A stretch of 6,763 nucleotides of DNA from Anaerolineales bacterium. Lineage in GTDB: Bacteria > Chloroflexota > Anaerolineae > Anaerolineales > DRMV01. Shown piece by piece: positions 1 through 5,737 of this stretch (position 1 is the first letter of the stretch; each line of letters begins with the position of its first letter). The stretch spans positions 1 through 6,763 of the forward strand of contig JALXBY010000123.1 in assembly GCA_026991215.1 (NCBI GenBank). Reading direction: 5' to 3'. The translations under genes and the position numbers were made by a program. The notes beneath the pieces are model-generated. The model did no database searches. It was not told where the DNA came from and saw only the letters and a program-made list of their open reading frames with translations.

Positions 1-1
1 G

Positions 2-547
2 GTGGTGTTCGTGGATGGACGGCTTTTCGCCGGACCGCCCACGTATGAGAACCTGAAGACCCTGGCCGCGCTGCGCGGCCTTGAGACCCGCCGGGTGGCC
101 GAATGCCCCACCTGGGTGCTGACGCCAGAGGCCCGATACACGCTGCGCCTCCGGGTGCCCCAGGGGGAACTGCGCTTCGTCCTGCGCCCGGAGCACGCGC
201 CTCAGAGCGTGAACGCGGTGGTTTACCTGCTGCAACGGGGCTGGTACACAGGGATGACCATCTACCGCCGCGATGGGCAGGCCCTGTACCTGGGGGACCC
301 ATCCAACACGGGGTACGGGCACCCGGGGTTCCTCCTGCCCAGGGAAGCGCCCTCCGGCCCGGCCCAGGTCGGGGACCTGGCGCTGGAACCCCTTTCCCCC
401 CAGTGGAACCATGCCCGGTGGATGCTGCTTCTGGCCCCACGCGCCGACCTGACCGTCTTTGCCCGGTTGGTGGAAGGCCGGGAAACGCTGGCCGCCCTGC
501 GGGAGGCCGCACTGCCCGTGCCAGTGGAAGTAGAATTGCAGCCGTGA
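2..547 (+). CDS. Thioredoxin-like/cyclophilin-like fusion protein, 5' truncated
   Basis: The frame is open at the left edge, so the true start lies upstream and 181 C-terminal residues are visible. Residues 2-25 (VFVDGRLFAGPP, then YENLKTLAAL) resemble the end of a DsbA-like thioredoxin fold, where a 'vFVNGr..G' strand follows the cis-Pro loop. Residues 46-178 read as a cyclophilin-type peptidyl-prolyl isomerase domain: a 'G-E-L-R-F-V-L-R-P-E-H-A-P-Q-S-V-N' strand/helix, 'RGWYTGMTIYRR' in place of the usual 'GfYdGttFHRV', 'LGDPSNTGYGHPGF' in place of 'QGGDPtGtGtGgpGy', and 'LTVFARLVEGRETL' near the end. Arg89 matches the catalytic Arg of cyclophilins, but the F-H before it is I-Y. The Gln of the Q-G-G-D motif is Tyr, and the 'QFFI' strand is 'MLLLA'. 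The fold seems kept while isomerase activity is doubtful. The phosphatase gene starts 23 nt downstream, so the two are probably cotranscribed. The cyclophilin assignment is fairly firm; the thioredoxin part is inferred from a short fragment. Confidence 0.75.
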   Translation: MVFVDGRLFAGPPTYENLKTLAALRGLETRRVAECPTWVLTPEARYTLRLRVPQGELRFVLRPEHAPQSVNAVVYLLQRGWYTGMTIYRRDGQALYLGDPSNTGYGHPGFLLPREAPSGPAQVGDLALEPLSPQWNHARWMLLLAPRADLTVFARLVEGRETLAALREAALPVPVEVELQP

Positions 548-558
548 GACCCCTTCCT

Positions 559-563
559 GGAGG
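559..563 (+). promoter_or_regulatory. Ribosome binding site of the phosphatase gene
   Basis: GGAGG lies 7 nt before the ATG at 571. It decides the start, because the same frame is open much further upstream (to about 103) inside the preceding gene. Confidence 0.75.
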
Positions 564-570
564 CCGGACC

Positions 571-1365
571 ATGGACTTGCATCAATGGCTCAACATCGCG
601 GAATCCGCGGCCGTGCGCGGCGGCGAGGTGCTGCGCCGGGCGTTCAACCAGGGGGGCTTTCGGGCCTGGGAAAAGAAGGCCGAATGGGGCCTGGTCACCG
701 AGGCCGACCTGGAAGCCGACCGCACCCTGCGGGAGTTCTTCCAGGCCGCCACGCCCGACGTCCCCGTCCTCAGCGAAGAAGGCGACACCCGCTACCCCGA
801 AGACGCCGAAGGCGTGTGGATGGTGGACCCCCTGGACGGGACCACGAACTTCGCGGCCGGGCTGCCCTGGTGGGGTGTGTTGGTGGCGTATGTGCACCAG
901 GGGCATCCCCTGGTCGCGGCCATGTACTTCCCCGTGCTCGACGAGATGTTCGTGGCCATGAAGGGCCACGGCGCGTGGCGCAACGGCCGGCCGTTGCAGG
1001 TCCGGGAGCCGGCCTTTCGTGAGACCGCGTTCCTGTATGTGTGCTCGGACGCGCCCTGGAAGTACCGGTTCGACGGTCCTGCGGGCAAGATTCGTTCCCT
1101 GGGCTGCGGCGCGTACCACATCGGCCTGGTGGCTTCGGGCCAGGGCGTGCTTTCCCTCAACTGCGGCCCCTACGTGTGGGATTACACCGCGCCCGCCCTG
1201 GTCGCCCAGGAGGCCGGCGCGGTGGTGACCACTTCCGAAGCAGAACCCCTCTTCCCCCTCCGCCCCGGCCTGGACTATGGGGACCTGTACCGTGCTGTGT
1301 GGGTAGCGGCATCGGAGAAGTGGCTGCATTACTGGCGGGAACGGATTCACCGCGCGGATGAATAA
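571..1365 (+). CDS. Inositol monophosphatase family protein
   Basis: This 264-residue protein has the normal length for the Mg-dependent, Li-sensitive phosphatase superfamily (inositol monophosphatase, SuhB, archaeal-type fructose-1,6-bisphosphatase, HisN-type histidinol phosphatase). Visible family motifs are VTEAD at 42-46, S-E-E at 68-70, the metal-binding signature D-P-L-D-G-T-T-N-F at 86-94, and W-D-Y-T-A-P-A at 203-209 followed by QEAGA. Expected metal ligands are Glu69 or Glu70, Asp86, Asp89 and Asp204, all present, so the enzyme should be active on a phosphate monoester. The usual W-D-x-A-A-G is altered to W-D-Y-T-A-P, which may affect substrate choice. The protein has no signal peptide and is probably cytoplasmic. 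The start at 571 is supported by a GGAGG 7 nt upstream. The gene is sandwiched between neighbours at 23 and 30 nt, which suggests an operon. The family is certain; the exact substrate cannot be read from sequence. Confidence 0.93.
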   Translation: MDLHQWLNIAESAAVRGGEVLRRAFNQGGFRAWEKKAEWGLVTEADLEADRTLREFFQAATPDVPVLSEEGDTRYPEDAEGVWMVDPLDGTTNFAAGLPWWGVLVAYVHQGHPLVAAMYFPVLDEMFVAMKGHGAWRNGRPLQVREPAFRETAFLYVCSDAPWKYRFDGPAGKIRSLGCGAYHIGLVASGQGVLSLNCGPYVWDYTAPALVAQEAGAVVTTSEAEPLFPLRPGLDYGDLYRAVWVAASEKWLHYWRERIHRADE

Positions 1366-1395
1366 ACGGTCCGCTTGTTGGGAAGGCCTTAGCCC

Positions 1396-3288
1396 ATGTC
1401 CCCCTACAGCGTGTTGCGCATCCTGAACGCGCTGGTGGCCGCGGCCATCGGCATCACCGCGGCCGGGCTGTGGCTGTATACGCTGACCTTCAACCTGCGG
1501 GACCGGGTGGCCAGGGCCTTTTCCTTAGTTCTTTTCGTACTCGTGCCCCTGTATGGCGGGGAAGCCCTGGCGGACGTGGCCCGTTCCATGGCCGAACAGC
1601 GCTTCTGGATGCGGGTGGCCTGGTCCGGGCTGGCGCTGCTGCCGGCCGCGCTGCTCTTCTTTTCCGATGCCCTGTTGACCCTGACGGGCCGCCCCTCGCG
1701 GGGACGGCGGGTGCGGGTGGTGCAGTTGGCCTTCGTGGTGGCGGGGGTGATGCTCTGGGGCTTGTGGGACCCCCGTATGCCCTGGTATCCCCGGATTTTC
1801 CGCCGCGTCCCCGCGCCCCACTTCGTGGGCGGGGCCTGGACCTGGTTCTTTGCCCTGTACTACGGGGTAACCGCAGGCTTCGCGGTGGTCAACCTCTACC
1901 GGGCCTTCCGCCGGGCTGTGGTGCGCGTCTCCCGACGCCGTCTGGCGTACCTCTTCCTGGGCGGCCTGGCCTTGAGCATGGGCGCGTTCCCTTACCTGAC
2001 CTTTGCCGAGACCGTCTTCGGTCGCTTCGTCGCCGGGTTCTGGCTCCTTGGCCTGACCAGCCAGATGCTGGTGGGCGGGCTTTTGGTGCTCATGGCGTAT
2101 GCGGCTTCGTTCTTCGGTGTCACCCAACCCGACCGGGTGGTCCAGCAACGGCTGATTCGCTGGCTGGTACGGGGGCCGGTGACCGCGTCGGTGGCCCTGG
2201 CCGCGGTGACCCTGGCCCGGTATTGGGGCATGAGCAAATTCGGGGAACCGTATGGGTTGTGGGTCCCCGTGGCTTTGATTGGTGCGGTGTTGTTCCTCAA
2301 CGCGGTCTGGGGGGTGCTCCTGCCCCGTCTGGAAGCCCTGTGGTGGACACGGGACCCGGTCATCCACATGTTGCACCGTCTGGAAACCGGCCTGTTCACC
2401 ACCCAGGACCTGCGGCAGTTCCTGGAAGCCCTGCTGGGCGTGGTCTGCGACCGATTGCAGGTTCCCCGCGCGTTGCTGGCGGCCCTGGACGAAGAACAGC
2501 GGCCGGGGCTGACCATCACCATTGGGGAATGGGAAACCCTGCCGGACCCCGTGCTGCAAGGGCCGACGACCCCCAAAGCGCCCTGGGCCTGGGGCGACCT
2601 CTGGCTCTGGCCCATCCATGACGGGCAGGGGCAGTTGGTGGCCCTGTTGGTCTTCCCCCGCGCCCGCGCGCTGAGCGAAGAAGACCGCTCCCTTTTGGAA
2701 ACCGTGACGCAACGGATACTGCTGGCCCTGCAGGAATGGCGGCGGGGGTACCGAACGCTGCATTTGCTCCAGAACCTGGCCGGGCGGGGGGCCGAGGCCC
2801 TGCTCTTCCCCCGTTTGCACGCGCTGGCCCGCTTCGACCGACAACAGGCCCTGCGGCAGGATGTGGAGGACCTGCCCTCGGATAGCGAGGTGTTTCAGTG
2901 GGTCCGGGATGCGCTGAAACACTACTGGGGCGGCCCGAAACTCACCCGGAACCCCCTGTTGCGCTGGCGGGTGGTCCAGCAGGCCGCGGAAGCCTACAAC
3001 GGGGATGCGGTCCAGGGCCTGCGAGCCGTGCTGCGGGAGGCGGTGGAGCGTCTGCGTCCCCCTGGGGAGCGACGTTTCACCACCGAGTGGCTGCTTTACA
3101 ACATCCTGGAGATGAAGTTCTTCCAGGGCCGCAAGGTGCGGGAAATCGTGCGGCGTCTGGCCCTCTCCGAAGCCGACTTCTACCGCAAACAGCGGGCGGC
3201 CCTGGCCGAAGTCGCCCGCGTGCTCCTGGAAATGGAGCGGGAGGCAGCCCGCCACCGCAGCGCCACGGCTCAGGATGCGGGGGAATGA
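1396..3288 (+). CDS. Polytopic membrane sensor with GAF-like domain and HTH-like C-terminus
   Basis: This 630-residue protein has an N-terminal membrane half. Hydrophobic segments lie at about 7-30, 41-58, 74-96, 108-124, 148-168, 183-204, 212-241, 259-276 and 286-310, giving seven to nine helices. The arrangement resembles the 7TM sensor regions found in front of bacterial histidine kinases. Residues 325-447 look like a degenerate GAF domain: a helix 'LRQFLEALLGVVCDRLQV', strands around 400-420 (DLWLWPIHDGQGQLVALLVF), and the typical ending 'LSEEDRSLLETVTQRILLAL'. No H-box, N-box or G-box of a histidine kinase is visible, nor a GGDEF, EAL or phosphatase domain. Residues 499-613 form a helical C-terminal module. 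It contains WLLYNILEMKF and then a helix-turn-helix-like stretch at about 579-605 (VREIVRRLALSEADFYRKQRAAL), resembling output modules I associate with Chloroflexota regulators. GGAAGG at 1381-1386 is a modest ribosome binding site 9 nt before the ATG. A membrane-bound one-component regulator is the best guess; ligand and targets are unknown. Confidence 0.75.
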   Translation: MSPYSVLRILNALVAAAIGITAAGLWLYTLTFNLRDRVARAFSLVLFVLVPLYGGEALADVARSMAEQRFWMRVAWSGLALLPAALLFFSDALLTLTGRPSRGRRVRVVQLAFVVAGVMLWGLWDPRMPWYPRIFRRVPAPHFVGGAWTWFFALYYGVTAGFAVVNLYRAFRRAVVRVSRRRLAYLFLGGLALSMGAFPYLTFAETVFGRFVAGFWLLGLTSQMLVGGLLVLMAYAASFFGVTQPDRVVQQRLIRWLVRGPVTASVALAAVTLARYWGMSKFGEPYGLWVPVALIGAVLFLNAVWGVLLPRLEALWWTRDPVIHMLHRLETGLFTTQDLRQFLEALLGVVCDRLQVPRALLAALDEEQRPGLTITIGEWETLPDPVLQGPTTPKAPWAWGDLWLWPIHDGQGQLVALLVFPRARALSEEDRSLLETVTQRILLALQEWRRGYRTLHLLQNLAGRGAEALLFPRLHALARFDRQQALRQDVEDLPSDSEVFQWVRDALKHYWGGPKLTRNPLLRWRVVQQAAEAYNGDAVQGLRAVLREAVERLRPPGERRFTTEWLLYNILEMKFFQGRKVREIVRRLALSEADFYRKQRAALAEVARVLLEMEREAARHRSATAQDAGE

Positions 3289-3313
3289 AGATTGCAAAAC
3301 CGTCTCGCTTAGG

Positions 3314-3322
3314 TGGTATAAT
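3314..3322 (+). promoter_or_regulatory. Extended -10 promoter for the S9 peptidase gene
   Basis: TGGTATAAT is a perfect TATAAT hexamer (3317-3322) with the TG of an extended -10 element. TTGCAA at 3292-3297 is a partial -35 match (4 of 6) at a long 19-nt spacing, so the extended -10 probably carries most of the strength. Transcription would start near 3329-3330, giving a leader of about 35 nt. The AT-rich patch stands out sharply from the GC-rich surroundings and lies in the only sizeable gap between the upstream operon and the peptidase. Confidence 0.7.
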
Positions 3323-3352
3323 TTGTTTTCAAACCGCAATTGTCAACCATAC

Positions 3353-3357
3353 AGGAG
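3353..3357 (+). promoter_or_regulatory. Ribosome binding site of the S9 peptidase gene
   Basis: AGGAG lies 7 nt before the ATG at 3365. It fixes the start there rather than at an in-frame ATG at 3275, which overlaps the previous gene and lies upstream of the promoter. Confidence 0.75.
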
Positions 3358-3364
3358 CAGAGGT

Positions 3365-5218
3365 ATGTCCACGACGAACGTTCCCCTCATCCCCTTAGAA
3401 CTCTTCTTCGCCCATCCGGAATACGCCAACGTGCGCATCTCCCCTGACGGGCGCTTTCTGGCCTTTCTGCGCCCCTGGGAGGGCGTGCTCAACCTGTGGG
3501 TGCAGGACCTGGAGACAGGCGAAACCCGCCGGGTGACCTCGGACCGGGGCCGGGGTATCCAGGAATTCACCTGGGCCTACAACGGCGACCTGCTCTACAT
3601 CCAGGATAGGGACGGTGACGAGAACTGGCGTATCTACGCGGTGCGCCCCACGGGCGGCGAGGCGCGGCTGCTCACCCCTGGCGAGGGCGTGCAGGCCCGC
3701 TTCGTCCGTGTGCATCCTGACTTTCCCGATGAAATCCTCATCGCCCTCAACGACCGCAACCCGGCCTTGCACGATGTCTATCGGGTGAACCTGGGCACCG
3801 GTGAGCGCACCCTGGTGGTGCAGAACGACATCGGCGCGGTGGGCTTTCTGGCCGACGAGCGGTTTCAGGTGCGGGTGGCCACGCGCATGACCGACGACGG
3901 CGGCGGTGAACTGCTGCGCCGCACAGGGGATGGCTGGGAGGTGTTCTACCGCTGGGGCCTGGAAGATATGTTCGTCCGAGGCGTGGAACTGCGGGGCGAT
4001 ACCCTGTACCTCTTCAGCAGCGTGGGCCGCAACACAGCCTCCCTGCGGGCCTATGACCTGCGCACCGACGAAGAGCGCATCCTGGCCGAGGACCCCGAAT
4101 ACGACATGGGTGTAGGCGACTGGAGTCTGGGTCCATCGTTCCTCTTCCACCCCCGCGCCGAGCGGCCCGAAGCCGTGGCCGTGTACCGCGACAAACAAGC
4201 GTGGGTGGTGCTGGACCCGACCCTGGAAGCCGACTTCGTCCGCCTGGAACAGGTGGAGCCGGGCCGTCAGTTCGGCATCTTCAGCCGCGACCTGAGCAAC
4301 CGCCGCTGGATTGTGGTCTACGATGGCGACCGCCAATCCTTCCACTACTACCTCTATGACCGCGATGGCGGCGAGGCCCGGCTGCTCTTCGTCTCGCGAC
4401 CCGAAATCGAAAAGTACCCCCTGGCCGAGCGCAAACCCGTTCGCATCACGGCTCGCGACGGGCTGACCCTGCACGGCTACCTAACCCTGCCTCCAGGCGT
4501 GGAGCCCAAGGGCCTGCCGGCGATTATCTATCCCCACGGCGGCCCCTGGGCGCGAGATTTCTGGGGCTGGGAGCCCATCGCGCAATGGCTGGCCAACCGG
4601 GGCTATGCCGTGCTTCAGGTCAACTTCCGCGGCTCTGTAGGCTACGGTAAGGCTTTTCTCAACGCGGGCAACAAGCAGTGGGGTCGTAAGATGCAGGACG
4701 ACCTGACCGACGCGGCCCGGTGGCTGGTGGAACAGGGCATCGCGGACCCCAAACGCATCGGCATCATGGGCGGCAGTTACGGCGGCTACGCTACCCTGGC
4801 CGGGCTGACCTTCACCCCTGACCTCTACGCCTGCGGGGTAGACATCGTGGGTCCGTCCAACCTGTTCACCCTGCTGGAAAGCATCCCGCCCTACTGGAAG
4901 CCCATGGTAAGCATCTTTCACACCCGCATGGGGCATCCTGAAAAGGACGCGGACCTGCTGCGGGCCGTCTCGCCTCTGTTCCATGCCGAAAACATCCGTG
5001 CGCCTCTGCTCATTGGCCAGGGGGCCAACGACCCGCGGGTCAAACGGCAGGAGAGCCTGCAAATCGTGGAGGCCCTGCGCCGTTTAGGTCGGGAAGTGGA
5101 GTATGTGGAATATCCCGACGAGGGCCATGGCTTCTTCAAGCCCGAAAACCGCCTGGACTTCTTCCGCCGCGCGGAACGCTTCCTGGCCAAGCACCTGGGT
5201 GGACGGGCCGAGGCATAG
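3365..5218 (+). CDS. S9-family serine peptidase (prolyl oligopeptidase / acylaminoacyl-peptidase type)
   Basis: This 617-residue protein has the two-domain layout and length of bacterial S9 peptidases. Residues about 20-350 form a beta-propeller with WD40-like/TolB-like strands, for example ISPDGRFLAFL at 25-35 and TWAYNGDLLYIQDRDGDENWRIYAV. Residues about 355-617 form an alpha/beta hydrolase. The oxyanion region is H-G-G-P at 391-394, the nucleophile is Ser471 in G-G-S-Y-G-G-Y, the acid is Asp556 in GANDPRV, and the catalytic His is His588 in D-E-G-H-G-F-F. All catalytic elements are intact. The family removes amino acids or acyl-amino acids from short peptides, with the propeller limiting access to small substrates. 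No signal peptide is seen, so the enzyme probably acts in the cytoplasm in peptide turnover. It has its own promoter, and a small membrane protein gene follows at a 57-nt gap. Dipeptidyl-peptidase versus acylaminoacyl-peptidase activity cannot be decided here. Confidence 0.95.
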   Translation: MSTTNVPLIPLELFFAHPEYANVRISPDGRFLAFLRPWEGVLNLWVQDLETGETRRVTSDRGRGIQEFTWAYNGDLLYIQDRDGDENWRIYAVRPTGGEARLLTPGEGVQARFVRVHPDFPDEILIALNDRNPALHDVYRVNLGTGERTLVVQNDIGAVGFLADERFQVRVATRMTDDGGGELLRRTGDGWEVFYRWGLEDMFVRGVELRGDTLYLFSSVGRNTASLRAYDLRTDEERILAEDPEYDMGVGDWSLGPSFLFHPRAERPEAVAVYRDKQAWVVLDPTLEADFVRLEQVEPGRQFGIFSRDLSNRRWIVVYDGDRQSFHYYLYDRDGGEARLLFVSRPEIEKYPLAERKPVRITARDGLTLHGYLTLPPGVEPKGLPAIIYPHGGPWARDFWGWEPIAQWLANRGYAVLQVNFRGSVGYGKAFLNAGNKQWGRKMQDDLTDAARWLVEQGIADPKRIGIMGGSYGGYATLAGLTFTPDLYACGVDIVGPSNLFTLLESIPPYWKPMVSIFHTRMGHPEKDADLLRAVSPLFHAENIRAPLLIGQGANDPRVKRQESLQIVEALRRLGREVEYVEYPDEGHGFFKPENRLDFFRRAERFLAKHLGGRAEA

Positions 5219-5261
5219 GCCGGGTAAGATATTGTGCGAGGGCATGACTTGACCTGGGTTC

Positions 5262-5268
5262 GGGGAGG
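5262..5268 (+). promoter_or_regulatory. Ribosome binding site of the small membrane protein gene
   Basis: GGGGAGG ends 7 nt before the ATG at 5276. It selects this start over an in-frame GTG at 5234, which would add a polar 14-residue extension and has no comparable site at good spacing. Confidence 0.7.
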
Positions 5269-5275
5269 TACAGCC

Positions 5276-5671
5276 ATGCGGGAAGTGCTTGCTGGGCTTT
5301 TGGCCTTGCTGGGTTTTGTGCTCACGGTGGGTAGCGTCCTGCTCCTGTTCTCCTTGCGCAGTGCCGACCTTGCCCAGGCAGGGATGGGCGCGATTCTGGT
5401 GGTGCTCATCGTTCCGGTGCTTTCCCTGGTTGGCTTTCTGGGCGGCCATGGCCTGTTCCTGATTGCCACCTTCCTGGGCCGCAGTCGGTTCCTCCGGGGC
5501 CTCTCGGTGCTCATGGCCCTGGTCGATGTCCTGGCGGGGGTTGCCTTGGTTTACATCGCAATCCAGGCGCTCCTGGAAGGGAACGCTGGCCTGGCCGTGT
5601 TCACGCTGGTTATCTTCGTCATCTTTGGGGCCATGGCGTTCTGGTTCGTCCGCAAAGCCTTGCGGGGATAA
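5276..5671 (+). CDS. Small four-helix integral membrane protein, function unknown
   Basis: This 131-residue, very hydrophobic protein has four predicted membrane helices at about 5-27, 36-64, 74-99 and 104-125. Short polar loops separate them (SLRSADLAQAG, GRSRFLRG, EGN), and the tail is basic (VRKALRG). I do not recognise a family and see no catalytic or metal-binding motif; His58 in GGHG is the only notable polar group inside a helix. The start follows from the strong ribosome binding site 7 nt upstream. The gene lies 57 nt after the peptidase with no terminator between them and no convincing promoter, so it is probably read from the peptidase promoter. A strong hairpin starts 4 nt after its stop codon, so it is the last gene of the unit. 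Confidence 0.75.
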   Translation: MREVLAGLLALLGFVLTVGSVLLLFSLRSADLAQAGMGAILVVLIVPVLSLVGFLGGHGLFLIATFLGRSRFLRGLSVLMALVDVLAGVALVYIAIQALLEGNAGLAVFTLVIFVIFGAMAFWFVRKALRG

Positions 5672-5674
5672 GCA

Positions 5675-5707
5675 AGGGTGGGGGAAGCCAGAGCCTTCCC
5701 CCACCCT
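5675..5707. terminator. Hairpin terminator between convergent genes
   Basis: A perfect 13-bp stem (5675-5687 paired with 5695-5707, mostly G-C) encloses a 7-nt loop, CCAGAGC. It begins 4 nt after the plus-strand stop (5671) and lies 30 nt past the minus-strand stop (5738), so it could serve both genes. Neither side has a proper T-run: the plus side continues CAAGGTC and the minus side TGCTTATCC. It is therefore not a classical intrinsic terminator and may act through RNA stability or with a factor. Confidence 0.7.
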
Positions 5708-5737
5708 CAAGGTCTCATCGGCCAGCATGGGTGCTGC

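Noticed and set aside
262..1350. 362-codon minus-strand open frame opposite the phosphatase gene
   Set aside because: The plus strand encodes complete metal-binding phosphatase motifs; the minus frame shows low-complexity His/Gly/Arg sequence and no family motif.
1525..3339. 604-codon minus-strand open frame opposite the membrane sensor gene
   Set aside because: It is rich in Gln, Gly, His and Pro with no recognisable domain. It is a GC-rich shadow of the plus-strand gene, whose translation has clear membrane helices and a GAF-like ending.
5249..5254. TTGACC as a -35 box for the small membrane protein gene
   Set aside because: No -10 hexamer fits between it and the ATG at 5276, and a -10 would have to overlap the ribosome binding site.
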